Positions 27,095-37,356 of a stretch of 64,000 nucleotides of DNA are shown one piece after another (the first letter of the stretch is position 1; each line of letters opens with the position of its first letter). The notes beneath the pieces were generated by a model, which saw only the letters and a program-made list of their open reading frames with translations, had not been told where the DNA came from and ran no database searches. The stretch is from Clostridium porci (GTDB lineage Bacteria > Bacillota > Clostridia > Lachnospirales > Lachnospiraceae). The position numbers and the translations under genes are program-made. The stretch spans positions 1 through 64,000 of the forward strand of contig NZ_VUMD01000007.1 of NCBI RefSeq assembly GCF_009696375.1, in the 5' to 3' direction.

Positions 27095-27967
27095 TCACTG
27101 CCCCGTTTTCTCCTGCTTCAGCAACGGCAAAAGCGCCTTCACCAGCTCCTCCCTGCTTATTATTCCTTCAGGCAGAGGCATGCCGGCTTCTTTCAGTTCA
27201 AAAGCCAGCTCCGTAACCTGGGGCACGTCCAGGCCATAGTGTTTTAATTCCTTCACTCTGGAAAATATTTCTCTGGGCTTTCCGTCCATCACAACTTTTC
27301 CCTCATCCATCACCACAATCCGATCAGCCTCCACAGCCTCCTCCATGTAATGTGTAATCAACAGTACGGTAATTCCTTCAGACTGATTTAGCTCATGAAT
27401 CGTCTTTATTACTTCCTTCCGTCCGTTAGGGTCCAGCATAGCCGTAGGCTCATCCAAAATAATGCACTCCGGCCTCATAGCCATAACACCCGCAATGGCA
27501 ACCCTCTGTTTCTGACCTCCAGACAGCTTATTGGGAGACTGGAGCCGATAAGCATCCATACCCACTGCTTTTAGACTCTCATCCACCCGCTTCCATATCT
27601 CTTCTGTAGGCACCCCTATATTTTCAGGGCCAAAGCCAACATCCTCTTCCACAATATTGCCGATAATCTGGTTATCTGGATTCTGGAATACCATTCCAGC
27701 AGTCTTTCTCACATCCCAGATATGCTCCTCATCTCTGGTATCCATATTTCCTACCCATACGGTACCCTCAGTAGGCAACAAAAGGCCGTTGATATGCTTT
27801 GCAAGGGTGGATTTCCCAGAACCATTGTGGCCCAGCACAGCCACAAAATCCCCTTTTTCTATTTCCAAATCCAGCCCATCTATGGCCCGATTCACTTCCT
27901 CTATCGTTTCTTCCTCATCCCTCCTGATATACTCATATACCAGTCTGGCCGCTTTCACAATTCCCAT
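27095..27967 (-). CDS. ecfA1: Energy-coupling factor transporter ATPase EcfA1
   Basis: The second ABC ATPase, 290 residues. Walker [11 protein letters not shown]-loop [10 protein letters not shown], signature LSGGQKQR and Walker [13 protein letters not shown] use the ATG at 27967 with GAGGA 6 bases upstream; a GTG four codons earlier also opens the frame. First gene of the operon, behind the promoter at 28010-28038. Confidence 0.95.
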   Translation of the reverse strand: MGIVKAARLVYEYIRRDEEETIEEVNRAIDGLDLEIEKGDFVAVLGHNGSGKSTLAKHINGLLLPTEGTVWVGNMDTRDEEHIWDVRKTAGMVFQNPDNQIIGNIVEEDVGFGPENIGVPTEEIWKRVDESLKAVGMDAYRLQSPNKLSGGQKQRVAIAGVMAMRPECIILDEPTAMLDPNGRKEVIKTIHELNQSEGITVLLITHYMEEAVEADRIVVMDEGKVVMDGKPREIFSRVKELKHYGLDVPQVTELAFELKEAGMPLPEGIISREELVKALLPLLKQEKTGQ

Positions 27968-28009
27968 AGTCTTCCTCACAATCGAACCCTTCGTTCGCTA
28001 CGTTTCTAC

Positions 28010-28038
28010 ATTGTAGTTGATATTGCAGTAGAAGTCAA
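28010..28038 (-). promoter_or_regulatory. Promoter of ecfA1-ecfA2-ecfT-truA
   Basis: Minus strand TTGACT (28033-28038), 17 bases, TACAAT (28010-28015). Confidence 0.8.
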
Positions 28039-28049
28039 TAGATGGAAAT

Positions 28050-28080
28050 AAAAACGGAGCTACAGTCCACCTGCAGCTCC
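28050..28080 (-). terminator. Terminator after the 28096 wall-binding gene
   Basis: GGAGCTGCAG pairs with CTGTAGCTCC (one wobble) on the minus strand, followed by GTTTTTATTT. Confidence 0.8.
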
Positions 28081-28095
28081 TTGTGCTAACTCTTT

Positions 28096-29334
28096 TTAAT
28101 GAACCCAAATCCCGTTGGCATCCAGCTTAAATCCGTCCACCGCAGTATTCACTGCTTTGGAGCCATCCCCTGGATAGAAATAATAAAAATTATTCTCAAC
28201 CTTATACCAGCCCTCAACCATAGCTCCGCTTTCGTTCATAAAGTAAGTCTTTCCATTGATGGTAAGCCAGCTATTCTTAACCATAGCACCTTCCGGACCG
28301 CCGTTATTAGGATTCAGATAGTACCATAAATTGTTGCTCTTAACCCAGCCGGTCTTCATATCTCCGCTGTCACCAAGATAATACCACTGATTACCCGTCT
28401 GTTGCCAGCCTGTAAGCATTCTTCCCTGTGAATCAAAAAGATACCACTTGTCATTCCAGCGAAGCCAACCGGCCTTTTGATAATTGCCGTCTGGATAACG
28501 GAAATACCAGTAATCTCCATCTTTGCGCCATCCTACATCCGTAGTGCCTCCGCTGGCTGTGGCACCGTTGTCCTGACCTGTTCCGTCGGATACTTCATCC
28601 TCATCAATGTATCTGCTGTCGGATTCCGTCCACTCGCTCTTTTTTCCGTAGCGTTTCTCCCCATCAGTATGAGGAACAGCTCTTACCTTAAAGGAATAGT
28701 CCCCTTCCTTCGTCATATATGGATAGAAATTATAGGAGGTGCCGTTGTAATCCTCCAGCTTCTTAACCACAGAATTTCCCCGGTAAAGATATACGTCAAA
28801 GTAATTGGTGCTGCTGCTTCCCTTTTCCCAGGTAGCCTTCCCCTTACCGCTGCCCCACTCCGCTTCCTCCGGCGCGTCATAGGTTCCCTTGATTCCGTTC
28901 GCTTTCAGGGTCACTTTCAGATCTCCACCGGTTTTGCCAGCTGACACAAAGGTACCGCCACTGACACTCACATTATTGGAGCTGTAGCTGCTTCGGAACC
29001 GATATTCCGTGCTGCCACTATTATCCGGCTCCAGCCATACAATAATCTTTGGCGTATCTCCTACCGATAGCTCCTTATCATTAGACCATTCAGCCTCCAC
29101 CACCCGGTACTTGTTAGAGGTTGTATAGACTCTATTTCCACTGTCACTGGAATTCGTCCCCAAGCTGTCTCCCCTGTTTACCTCATCTCCGCTGTCCAGG
29201 TCAATGTCTACCTTCAGAGAAATACTGGTTATATACTTGTAGTCCGCCGCTATCGATTGTATGGGCAGCGACGTGACCAGCGCTCCGGCTGCCAGCACTA
29301 CACATAGTATTCGCTTCACGCTTCTCATGAACAT
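28096..29334 (-). CDS. Secreted wall-binding repeat protein with beta-sandwich-like middle
   Basis: 412 residues. A signal peptide ends near residue 29 (IAA|D). The middle (about 30-245) is Ser/Gly-rich with a fibronectin-III-like stretch (KATWEKGSSSTNYFDVYLYRG ... GDYSFKVRAVP). The C-terminus (about 270-412) has choline-binding-type repeats with WYLFDSQGRMLTGW-like units. No enzyme motif is visible. Two ATGs (29334 and 29328) share one AGGAGG. It has its own promoter and terminator next to the end of the ribosomal operon, a position with no obvious functional link. Confidence 0.85.
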   Translation of the reverse strand: MFMRSVKRILCVVLAAGALVTSLPIQSIAADYKYITSISLKVDIDLDSGDEVNRGDSLGTNSSDSGNRVYTTSNKYRVVEAEWSNDKELSVGDTPKIIVWLEPDNSGSTEYRFRSSYSSNNVSVSGGTFVSAGKTGGDLKVTLKANGIKGTYDAPEEAEWGSGKGKATWEKGSSSTNYFDVYLYRGNSVVKKLEDYNGTSYNFYPYMTKEGDYSFKVRAVPHTDGEKRYGKKSEWTESDSRYIDEDEVSDGTGQDNGATASGGTTDVGWRKDGDYWYFRYPDGNYQKAGWLRWNDKWYLFDSQGRMLTGWQQTGNQWYYLGDSGDMKTGWVKSNNLWYYLNPNNGGPEGAMVKNSWLTINGKTYFMNESGAMVEGWYKVENNFYYFYPGDGSKAVNTAVDGFKLDANGIWVH

Positions 29335-29385
29335 TCAACCTCCTTTAAAAAGGGTTCTCCCTCAATCCTTTCCTTTCCTATTTTT

Positions 29386-29415
29386 ATTATAGCCCAGAAG
29401 GCAGTTGTCCGTCAA
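29386..29415 (-). promoter_or_regulatory. Promoter of the 28096 wall-binding gene
   Basis: Minus strand TTGACG (29410-29415), 18 bases, TATAAT (29386-29391). Confidence 0.75.
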
Positions 29416-29488
29416 CTTACGATATTCTTGCGATAATTCCATAACTTAACAATATTCTGACAAAATTATAGCAGGGTAAACTATGGGT

Positions 29489-29527
29489 TAAAAAAGCTGC
29501 AAACGCAATTTTTGCATCTGCAGCTTT
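29489..29527 (-). terminator. Terminator of the S10-spc-alpha operon
   Basis: AAAGCTGCA / TGCAGCTTT (29493-29501 with 29519-29527), an inner GCAAAAATTGC hairpin, then TTTTTT on the minus strand, 20 bases after rplQ. Confidence 0.85.
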
Positions 29528-29548
29528 AACAAACGGTTCTCTGTTATA

Positions 29549-30085
29549 TTATACCAGTTCAAGCAAAACTTCCATTGCGGCGTCACCCTTACGCTGTCCG
29601 ATCTTAACAATCCTGGTATAACCGCCGTTACGTCCGGTATACTTTGGAGCCACCTCGTCAAACATCTTGGCAACCAGATCAACTGACTTGGTGTTTCTTT
29701 TTCTACCAGCAGCCTGTGCCGGAACCTCAGTTACACCGTAAAGAACCTTTAACATCTGTCTTCTTGCGTGAAGTCTGGAAGGCATATCCTTCTTGATTTC
29801 CTTCTCAACCTCATCATATACGGTAACCTTCTTACCGTCAACAACTTCCTTAACCCTTTTGCCATCCTTGTCCTTGCGGGCAACCTTAGCAGTAACCTTA
29901 ACAGTCTCGTAGTTGTCCTTTTCCTTAACTGCCATAGCAATCAGGCTCTCTGCAACCTTGCGGATTTCCTTCGCTCTGGCTTCAGTGGTTCTGATACGGC
30001 CATGATATAACAACGCAGTTACCTGGCTTCTTATTAAAGCCTTTCTCTGATCGGAAGTTCTTCCTAATTTTCTATACCCTGCCAT
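29549..30085 (-). CDS. rplQ: 50S ribosomal protein L17 with internal insertions
   Basis: L17 lies near the peptide tunnel exit. The conserved start MAGYRKLGR and end RNGGYTRIVKIGQRKGDAA are intact, but the protein has 178 residues instead of about 112-130. The excess is a charged Lys/Val-rich insert (about 55-100, before the conserved LHARRQ) and a shorter one (about 118-133, basic). Last gene of the operon. I believe long L17 occurs in related Lachnospiraceae. Confidence 0.95.
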   Translation of the reverse strand: MAGYRKLGRTSDQRKALIRSQVTALLYHGRIRTTEARAKEIRKVAESLIAMAVKEKDNYETVKVTAKVARKDKDGKRVKEVVDGKKVTVYDEVEKEIKKDMPSRLHARRQMLKVLYGVTEVPAQAAGRKRNTKSVDLVAKMFDEVAPKYTGRNGGYTRIVKIGQRKGDAAMEVLLELV

Positions 30086-30113
30086 TTATTATTCCTCCAT
30101 TATTGCGGAACAC

Positions 30114-30205
30114 CTCAGCCACGCTCCATCGGACTTACTGGCGCCGGCATTTTAATCCGCTTGATTTATTGGCTCTCTCAGCCATGCATCCTTGGACTTA
30201 TTGGC
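30114..30205. repeat. Two 29-base direct repeats between rpoA and rplQ
   Basis: 30114-30142 and 30177-30205 match at 23 of 29 positions, starting CTCAGCCA and ending GGACTTAYTGGC; a partial third copy lies between them at about 30160-30173. They fill most of a 151-base gap in an operon whose gaps are usually 10-30 bases. Confidence 0.75.
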
Positions 30206-30236
30206 TGAAAGCGATTGAAAGGGAACAGCTTCTCCC

Positions 30237-31199
30237 TTAAGCTTCATCACTTGGATTCAACTGTAATCCTAATTCCTTTAGCTTTGCAAGCACTTCCTCT
30301 AAGGACTTACGGCCAAGGTTGCGAACCTTCATCATATCCTCAGAAGTCCGGTTGCACAACTCCTCCACCGTATTGATACCGGCCCGCTTCAGACAATTAT
30401 AAGAACGAACAGACAGCTCCAGCTCGTCTATGTTCATCTCAAGCACCTTTTCCTTTTCATTATCTTCCTTCTCCACCATGATTTCCGCAGTTCTGGCATT
30501 TTCGGAAAGGTCGATAAACAAATTTAAATGCTCGCTTAACACCTTGGCAGCCAGGCTGACTGCCTCATCAGGAGCCAGGGTACCGTTGGTATAAATCTCA
30601 AGTGTCAGTTTATCAAAATCTGTCTGCTGTCCCACACGGGTGTTGGTGACAGCCATGTTTACCCGCTCTACCGGAGTGTAAATAGAATCAACCGCAATAA
30701 TACCGATTGGCAGATCGTCATTCTTATTCTTATCCGCACTGATATAACCGCGGCCTTTGGTAATTGTAAGCTCCATGTAGAACTTGCTGTCAGAGCCGCC
30801 GCTTAACGTAGCGATGACCTGATCAGGATTCATAATCTCAATATCGGCATCTGCCTGAATATCGGCAGCGGTAATCACACCTTCACCCTCGTGCTCAATA
30901 TAAGCTATCTTAGGCTCGTCGGTATCGCTGCTGTTCTTGATCGCTAAGCTTTTGATGTTCATAATAATTTCAGTTACATCTTCCTTGACGCCAGGAATGG
31001 AACTGAACTCATGCAAAACGCCATCGATTTTTACCTGACTCACTGCGGCTCCGGGTAAAGAAGAAAGCATAATTCTTCTTAAGGAATTGCCCAGTGTAGT
31101 GCCGTAACCTCTCTCAAGTGGTTCAACTACAAACTTGCCGTATCTCTTGTCTTCTGAAATCTCTGCGATTTCAATATTGGGTTTTTCAAAATCGAACAC
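30237..31199 (-). CDS. rpoA: RNA polymerase alpha subunit
   Basis: 320 residues. The N-terminal dimerisation and assembly domain (1-230; [18 protein letters not shown]) and the C-terminal UP-element/activator-binding domain (about 250-315; [30 protein letters not shown]) are both complete. Usual alpha-operon place between rpsD and rplQ. Confidence 0.98.
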   Translation of the reverse strand: MFDFEKPNIEIAEISEDKRYGKFVVEPLERGYGTTLGNSLRRIMLSSLPGAAVSQVKIDGVLHEFSSIPGVKEDVTEIIMNIKSLAIKNSSDTDEPKIAYIEHEGEGVITAADIQADADIEIMNPDQVIATLSGGSDSKFYMELTITKGRGYISADKNKNDDLPIGIIAVDSIYTPVERVNMAVTNTRVGQQTDFDKLTLEIYTNGTLAPDEAVSLAAKVLSEHLNLFIDLSENARTAEIMVEKEDNEKEKVLEMNIDELELSVRSYNCLKRAGINTVEELCNRTSEDMMKVRNLGRKSLEEVLAKLKELGLQLNPSDEA

Positions 31200-31265
31200 T
31201 AATAGCCCCTCCTTTTTGGGTTTCTATTAAATCTCGAGGGATATATAAGCCAAGTGACGCAGTTC

Positions 31266-31287
31266 GCCTGCTCTTTATAGAGCAGGC
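31266..31287 (-). other. Hairpin between rpsD and rpoA
   Basis: Perfect 8-bp stem GCCTGCTC / GAGCAGGC with a 6-base loop in the 114-base gap. No T run, so it is more likely an RNA-processing or stability element than a terminator. Confidence 0.5.
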
Positions 31288-31313
31288 CTGCATTATTTGT
31301 AATAGCTCATAGA

Positions 31314-31907
31314 TTACTTGGAATACAACTCGACGATAAGCATTTCGTTTACCGGAACATCAATCTCATCTCTGGACGGCAATTCCTTAACGGTGCCGCG
31401 CAGATTCTCCTGGTCTACCTCCAGCCATGCAGGTGTAAGACGGCCTGCAGTTACCTCCAGAATATCTTTGTATCTTTGAGCTGATTTGTTCTTCTCCTTA
31501 ATCTCAATCACATCTCCAGCCTTAACCTGGAAGGATGGGATATTAACCTGCTTGCCATTCACAAGAACATGCTTGTGGTCAACAATCTGACGCGCTTCCT
31601 TACGTGTGCGTCCAAATCCCATACGGAACAGAACGTTGTCCAGCCTGCACTCCAACAGAATCATCAGATTGGTACCTACCATACCATTCATCTTGGATGC
31701 CCTGGCATAGTAGTTGCGGAAAGGCTTCTCTAATACGCCGTAAATGAATTTGGCTTTCTGCTTTTCTCTCAGCTGCATGCCATACTCGCTTAACTTTTTA
31801 TTTGCTCTTTTGGATTCTCTGTTTGATTTTTTATCAATTCCTAAATAGATTGGATCCAGACCAAGGGATCTGCATCTTTTAAGAACAGGAACTCTATCTA
31901 CTGCCAC
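31314..31907 (-). CDS. rpsD: 30S ribosomal protein S4
   Basis: A primary 16S-binding assembly protein. 197 residues with the S4 RNA-binding domain (about 85-150; ECRLDNVLFRMGFGRTRKEARQIV). The N-terminus has only one Cys (RCRSLG), so it is the zinc-free type. In E. coli S4 regulates the alpha operon; no matching pseudoknot is evident before rpsM here. Confidence 0.97.
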   Translation of the reverse strand: MAVDRVPVLKRCRSLGLDPIYLGIDKKSNRESKRANKKLSEYGMQLREKQKAKFIYGVLEKPFRNYYARASKMNGMVGTNLMILLECRLDNVLFRMGFGRTRKEARQIVDHKHVLVNGKQVNIPSFQVKAGDVIEIKEKNKSAQRYKDILEVTAGRLTPAWLEVDQENLRGTVKELPSRDEIDVPVNEMLIVELYSK

Positions 31908-31935
31908 TTTTTATTTACCTCCTAATTAAGATGAA

Positions 31936-32337
31936 TCAGACTCTTCTACGCTTTGGCGGACGGCATCCGTTATGTGGTACTGGTGTTACGTCCTTAATGC
32001 TTGTCACTTCCAGTCCACATGCCTGAAGGGCGCGGATAGCTGCCTCACGTCCTGAGCCAGGACCCTTGACCATTACATCAACTGACTTCAAGCCATGTAC
32101 AAGAGCTGCCTTCGTAGCAGTTTCTGCTGCCATCTGAGCTGCATAAGGAGTAGATTTCCTTGAACCTCTAAATCCCAGACCACCGGCACTTGCCCAAGAT
32201 AAAGCATTACCCTGTGCATCCGTTAACGTAACTATTGTGTTATTAAAAGATGACTGGATATGTGCCTGTCCGCGTTCAACGTTTTTCTTCACACGCTTTT
32301 TTGTAACTTTTTTAGTCGTGGACACTTTTTTAGCCAT
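31936..32337 (-). CDS. rpsK: 30S ribosomal protein S11
   Basis: Platform protein that lines the mRNA exit with S7 and S18. 133 residues; the [16 protein letters not shown] start of the core and the [13 protein letters not shown] end are typical. Confidence 0.97.
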   Translation of the reverse strand: MAKKVSTTKKVTKKRVKKNVERGQAHIQSSFNNTIVTLTDAQGNALSWASAGGLGFRGSRKSTPYAAQMAAETATKAALVHGLKSVDVMVKGPGSGREAAIRALQACGLEVTSIKDVTPVPHNGCRPPKRRRV

Positions 32338-32508
32338 TTTAAACTAACCTACTTTCTCATTTTCTTGAATTCGCTCTTCCTGTTTTTAAAACATACAAAT
32401 CGAATTCTGTTGCCATGTTGCATAATATTGAAGTTCTTCTCCCAATGATTAAAGAACATCCTCCGTACTCAGTTCGTAAGAACCCCTACTAAGTACGCAA
32501 TGCCAGAC

Positions 32509-32877
32509 TTACTTTTTCTTATTTGCTACTGTTTTTCTCGGGCCCTTGCAGGTTCTGGCGTTAGTCTTTGTCTTCTGACCACGAACCGGCAGGCTCTTTC
32601 TGTGACGGATTCCTCTGTAGCATCCAATCTCCTGAAGTCTCTTAATGTTCATAGCAATCTCCCTGCGAAGATCACCTTCCACAATCTGAGAGTCAGCAAT
32701 GATGGTAGCCAGCTTCTTTACCTCATCATCGGTTAAGTCCTTAACACGAGTATCTGGATTCACGCCAGCCTCTGCCAAGATACGGTTGGAACTTGCTCTG
32801 CCAATTCCATAGATGTAAGTAAGACCAATCTCAACACGCTTCTCTCTTGGTAAGTCAACACCTGAAATACGAGCCAT
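32509..32877 (-). CDS. rpsM: 30S ribosomal protein S13
   Basis: Head protein that forms bridges to the 50S and touches the P-site tRNA. 122 residues: [13 protein letters not shown] at the start, [17 protein letters not shown] and the basic tail [11 protein letters not shown]. 171 bases separate it from rpsK, a long gap with no gene in it. Confidence 0.97.
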   Translation of the reverse strand: MARISGVDLPREKRVEIGLTYIYGIGRASSNRILAEAGVNPDTRVKDLTDDEVKKLATIIADSQIVEGDLRREIAMNIKRLQEIGCYRGIRHRKSLPVRGQKTKTNARTCKGPRKTVANKKK

Positions 32878-32903
32878 GTGTGTATTACACCTCCTAAATT
32901 TAA

Positions 32904-33017
32904 TTAACCTTGTCTCTGTTTATGCTTTGGATTTTCGCAAATTACTCTGATACTGCCTTTTCTCTTGATAATCTTGCATTTTTCGCAGATCGGTTTAACG
33001 GATGATCGAACCTTCAC
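32904..33017 (-). CDS. rpmJ: 50S ribosomal protein L36 (zinc type)
   Basis: 37 residues from a GTG start at 33017, with AAAGGAG 8 bases upstream. The zinc ligands C11, C14, C27 and H32 are present ([14 protein letters not shown]). Usual place between infA and rpsM. Confidence 0.95.
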   Translation of the reverse strand: MKVRSSVKPICEKCKIIKRKGSIRVICENPKHKQRQG

Positions 33018-33244
33018 AGTAATTCTCCTTTCTATAGACCAACAAAGTTTCCGAAATATTATATCAAATAAATTTCATGATTGCAAGTACTTTTTTGCCG
33101 GTTTTCTAACTGTTTACTGACTGCAAGTCAGCCAGTGCATTGATCCAATGGCAATATGGGGGTTCTAGTTCTCCTGCGGCCTTTTCAATTCCACTGGTGT
33201 TCTGAAACCCAAGCTTTGCCTCTGGCTGCCTCAGATAACGCTTC

Positions 33245-33463
33245 TTATTTATCCCTCCAAATAATTCTTCCTTTGGACAAATCATATGGGGACAGTTCAA
33301 TTGTTACTTTATCTCCTGGCAGAATGCGGATATAGTTCATACGAAGCTTTCCGCTGATATGAGCCAGCACCTGATGACCATTTTCCAGTTCTACCTGAAA
33401 CATGGCGTTTGGTAACTTTTCAACTACAGTTCCTTCAATCTCAATTACATCTGCTTTGGACAT
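33245..33463 (-). CDS. infA: Translation initiation factor IF-1
   Basis: 72-residue OB-fold protein that occupies the A site during initiation; the [28 protein letters not shown] core is typical. 227 bases separate it from rpmJ; that gap has no gene, only a TGACT/AGTCA inverted repeat near 33117-33129. Confidence 0.97.
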   Translation of the reverse strand: MSKADVIEIEGTVVEKLPNAMFQVELENGHQVLAHISGKLRMNYIRILPGDKVTIELSPYDLSKGRIIWRDK

Positions 33464-33476
33464 TTCCTTTTACCTC

Positions 33477-33740
33477 CTACTGCTTGTGGGCGCGGATAAA
33501 GAACACAATCTCCTCGTCATTCACCGCCGCGCCTTCTATAAGCTTTCTCCTTAAGACTTCGTCGTACTTATCAATAAGCTGCAAGTGTTTCCTGTTCTTG
33601 CGTTTTGGTTTATGAAGGGGATGCTTCCTTCCGTCTGACAAACTAACATATTCCCCCTGGACACTGATTATGATATACAGTTCATTTTTGTCGTGGCCTG
33701 CCAGGCTTTTTACCAGACCGGCCTCCTTAACCTCTACCAT
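33477..33740 (-). CDS. KOW-domain RNA-binding protein (L14e/L6e/L27e-like)
   Basis: 87 residues. A KOW-type start (EAGLVKSLAGHDKNELYIIISVQGEYVSLSDG) and a basic HKPKRKNRKHLQ stretch match the small ribosome-associated proteins that follow map in Clostridia. Function unproven. I start at 33740 (MVEVKEAG) after an AGAGG site; this overlaps the end of map by nothing and leaves 13 bases between them. Confidence 0.88.
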   Translation of the reverse strand: MVEVKEAGLVKSLAGHDKNELYIIISVQGEYVSLSDGRKHPLHKPKRKNRKHLQLIDKYDEVLRRKLIEGAAVNDEEIVFFIRAHKQ

Positions 33741-33753
33741 AGGCACACCTCTG

Positions 33754-34500
33754 CTACAACGATAAAATCTCAGGCTCGCCATCCGTAATCAGGATGGTGT
33801 TCTCATAATGAGATGCCAGCGACCCGTCCTCCGTAACAACGGTCCATTCATCATCCGTCCAGGCTACATCAAAGCGCCCGGCAGTAATCATCGGTTCGAT
33901 GGCAAGGGTCATACCCGCAGCCAGCTTAATGCCCTTGCGTCTCTGCGCAAAGTTAGGAATCTCCGGCGCTTCATGCATATCTGTACCGATTCCATGCCCT
34001 ACCAAATCACGAACCACACCAAAGCCAAAGCTCTCCGCATAGCTCTGTATTGCTCTGGATATATCATTGAGATGATTGCCGGCTTTTGCAAACTTTATTC
34101 CCTCAAAAAAGCTCTGCTCTGTCACCTCAACTAACTTCCTGGCCTGAGGGCTTACTTCGCCAATCATATGGGTTCTGGCCGCGTCGGACTGATAGCCGTG
34201 CCAAATAACGCCTGTATCCAGGCTTACAATATCTCCTTCTTCCAAAAAGCGGTGCTTATTCGGAATCCCATGAACTACTTCATCATTAATCGAAATACAA
34301 ACGGACGCTGGAAATCCCTGATAATTCAAAAAGGAAGGGGTACACCCGCGGCTCCTTATCATCTCCTCACAGATTCGGTCGATCTCTTTAGTCGATATCC
34401 CTGGCTTTACAATCTTGCCCAGCTCTCTGTGAACCTCGGCAAGAATCCTGCCGGCCTCACGCATTAATTCAATTTCCCGTTCTGATTTAATTGTCACCAT
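33754..34500 (-). CDS. map: Methionine aminopeptidase, type I
   Basis: Removes initiator methionine. 248 residues. The metal-binding set is visible in SLDTGVIWHGYQSDAART, GHGIGTDMHEAPEIPNF, TLAIEPMI and the late EDGSLASHYENTILIT. Three bases follow adk; KOW, infA and rpmJ come next, the standard Firmicute order. Confidence 0.97.
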   Translation of the reverse strand: MVTIKSEREIELMREAGRILAEVHRELGKIVKPGISTKEIDRICEEMIRSRGCTPSFLNYQGFPASVCISINDEVVHGIPNKHRFLEEGDIVSLDTGVIWHGYQSDAARTHMIGEVSPQARKLVEVTEQSFFEGIKFAKAGNHLNDISRAIQSYAESFGFGVVRDLVGHGIGTDMHEAPEIPNFAQRRKGIKLAAGMTLAIEPMITAGRFDVAWTDDEWTVVTEDGSLASHYENTILITDGEPEILSL

Positions 34501-34503
34501 TCT

Positions 34504-35175
<672 letters not shown>

Positions 35176-35220
35176 TTAACGCCTGTCCCTTAAGCGTTTA
35201 CGTGCGGTACATGCCGCTGG

Positions 35221-35314
35221 CACTTAGCTCTTTACGAGCTTAGTGCAGTGGCTCAATGTTTCTTATAACGCAATCAATCCGCCCTTGTGGAATACCACAA
35301 AGGCAGATTGATTG
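35221..35314 (-). other. Two strong hairpins between secY and adk
   Basis: The 228-base gap holds CACTTAGCTC/GAGCTTAGTG (35221-35246) and a nested, nearly perfect hairpin at 35272-35314 in which AATCAATC pairs with GATTGATT and CCTTGTGG with CCACAAAGG around an AATA loop. No T run follows in either direction. They may mark an RNA-processing site that separates secY from adk-map. Confidence 0.6.
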
Positions 35315-35376
35315 ATTCCCACAGGGGCAAGAAGCCATAGCCCAGCCAGAACCCGGCAGCTGTCCGCGGGCAGTTA

Positions 35377-36693
35377 TTAATCGTTCAAAAATCCCTTATA
35401 ATAACGCACAAGCATCTGAGATTCCACTGCTTTAATTGTCTCCAGCACTACGCCTACGATAATGATTAGGGAAGTTCCGGAAAATGAAATACGGCTTACA
35501 TTAAATACTCCGGACACAATAATCGGAACAATCGCAATCACAATCAGCCCTAACACTCCAATGAGAACAATATAATCCAAAATCTTTTTTAAATAATCGC
35601 TGGTCGGCTTACCTGGACGGATACCCGGAATAAAGCCTCCCTGCTTTTTCATGTTATTTGCTACCTCCAAGGGGTTAAAGGTGATGGACGTATAGAAGTA
35701 AGCAAACATAATCAGCAATGCAATGTAGATTACCAAACCGATGGAATATACCGGCTGGTCAGGCTTACACCATGAGCCTGAGTTCAGTACCTTTACAAAT
35801 TCCGCCGCCCATCCGGTCTGCATTGCCGGCACAAACTGTGCGATCACGACCGGAAATGACATAATGGAAGAAGCAAAAATAACCGGCATAACACCTGCGG
35901 TATTAATCTTTAACGGGATGTTGGAAGCCTGTCCTCCAACCATTTTACGGCCAACCATCTTTTTCGAATACTGCACAGGGATTCTTCTCTCCGCATCGTT
36001 TAATACGATAACGAACACTACCATAGCCAAGATAACCACAGCTATTATCAGAATTCTGATAGCTGCTGTAAATATGGTCTGTCCAAATACAAAGTGGTAG
36101 TACAGAGTTCTCATATCGCTGGGAACACTGGATAAAATATTGAATAACAGCACAATCGAAATACCGTTTCCTACGCCCTTTTCTGTAATCTGCTCGCCAA
36201 TCCACATCAGCAGTGCACTGCCTGTTGTCATGGTAATCACAGCAACGATGATGTTCCATGCATTGTAGTCAAGGAGAAGTCCCTGACGTCCAAAACCGAT
36301 GGCCATGGCACTTGATTCAATCAGTGCCAGGGCAACGGTGGTATATCGGGTGTATTCCTGAATCTTTTTTCTTCCGTCCTCACCATCCTTCTGGAGTTCT
36401 TCCAGCTTTGGTATGGCGATGGTTAACAGCTGAATGATAATGGATGATGTAATGTATGGCGTAATACTTAATGCGAAGATGGACATAGATGAAAATGAAC
36501 CACCTGTCATAGCATTAAAAAAGCCAAACACATCCGTCGTCTGCTTTGCAAACCAATTCGCAAAGAATGTAGTCTTAATTCCCGGAATCGGAAGCTGGCA
36601 TCCGAAGCGGATGACTACCAGCATCATAAAAGTGTAAAGAATCTTCGTTCTAAGCTCTTTTACCTTAAATGCATTTCTGATCGTTTTAAACAT
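35377..36693 (-). CDS. secY: Protein translocase channel subunit SecY
   Basis: The membrane channel through which SecA drives preproteins. 438 residues with ten predicted helices; early RFGCQLPIPGI and the plug region, and the cytoplasmic loop PGIRPGKPTSDYL near 355. It shares one base with rplO (stop/start overlap at 36693). Confidence 0.97.
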   Translation of the reverse strand: MFKTIRNAFKVKELRTKILYTFMMLVVIRFGCQLPIPGIKTTFFANWFAKQTTDVFGFFNAMTGGSFSSMSIFALSITPYITSSIIIQLLTIAIPKLEELQKDGEDGRKKIQEYTRYTTVALALIESSAMAIGFGRQGLLLDYNAWNIIVAVITMTTGSALLMWIGEQITEKGVGNGISIVLLFNILSSVPSDMRTLYYHFVFGQTIFTAAIRILIIAVVILAMVVFVIVLNDAERRIPVQYSKKMVGRKMVGGQASNIPLKINTAGVMPVIFASSIMSFPVVIAQFVPAMQTGWAAEFVKVLNSGSWCKPDQPVYSIGLVIYIALLIMFAYFYTSITFNPLEVANNMKKQGGFIPGIRPGKPTSDYLKKILDYIVLIGVLGLIVIAIVPIIVSGVFNVSRISFSGTSLIIIVGVVLETIKAVESQMLVRYYKGFLND

Positions 36694-37133
36694 TAGATCA
36701 CCTCGCAGGTTCCACCTAAAGCCTCGATTTTAGATTTTGCACCTTCGCTGAATGCATCAACCTTAACGGTGAGCTTTTTGGTTAATTCTCCATTTCCAAG
36801 AATCTTGACGCCATCTCTTGGGTTCTTAATGATGCCGGCTTCCATGAGCGTTTCCACCGTTATCACTGTATCCTGCTCGAATCGCTCCAGTACGCTAACA
36901 TTAATACCAATAATGGTCTTAGAATTAATATTCGTGAAACCACGCTTTGGAATACGCCTGTATAAAGGCATCTGTCCACCCTCGAAGCCAGGTCTTGTAG
37001 CTCCTGAACGAGCCTTCTGCCCCTTATGGCCCTTACCGGCAGTCTTTCCGTTTCCTGAACCATGACCACGGCCTCTTCTAAAATTATCGCTATGCTTTGA
37101 ACCTGCAGCAGGCTTTAAATTTGACAATTCCAT
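36693..37133 (-). CDS. rplO: 50S ribosomal protein L15
   Basis: A late assembly protein. 146 residues: the glycine/arginine-rich N-terminus ([24 protein letters not shown]) and the [17 protein letters not shown] segment are typical. AGGAGG precedes the ATG at 37133; 13 additional upstream codons are ignored. Confidence 0.97.
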   Translation of the reverse strand: MELSNLKPAAGSKHSDNFRRGRGHGSGNGKTAGKGHKGQKARSGATRPGFEGGQMPLYRRIPKRGFTNINSKTIIGINVSVLERFEQDTVITVETLMEAGIIKNPRDGVKILGNGELTKKLTVKVDAFSEGAKSKIEALGGTCEVI

Positions 37134-37158
37134 GGCTGCACCTCCTAACTTTATCTGA

Positions 37159-37341
37159 TTAGATTTCTTCAACTTTTACTAAATGTCTTACACTCATAAT
37201 CATGCCTCTGACAGCGCCATTGTCTGGCATCTCCACCGTCTTGTGCATCTTGGTAAGTCCCAGAGCCTTAACAGTTGCCTTCTGCTTTGGAATAGCACCG
37301 ATAGGGGACTTGACTAATGTGATCTTTAATTTCTCTGCCAT
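37159..37341 (-). CDS. rpmD: 50S ribosomal protein L30
   Basis: 60 residues, the short bacterial form: [24 protein letters not shown] and the [12 protein letters not shown] end. Confidence 0.96.
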   Translation of the reverse strand: MAEKLKITLVKSPIGAIPKQKATVKALGLTKMHKTVEMPDNGAVRGMIMSVRHLVKVEEI

Positions 37342-37356
37342 GTCTGTTTCCTCCTA

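Noticed and set aside
33021-33244. A 64-codon minus frame in the infA-rpmJ gap
   Set aside because: It begins inside infA out of frame and shows no conserved motif; the gap contains no supported gene.
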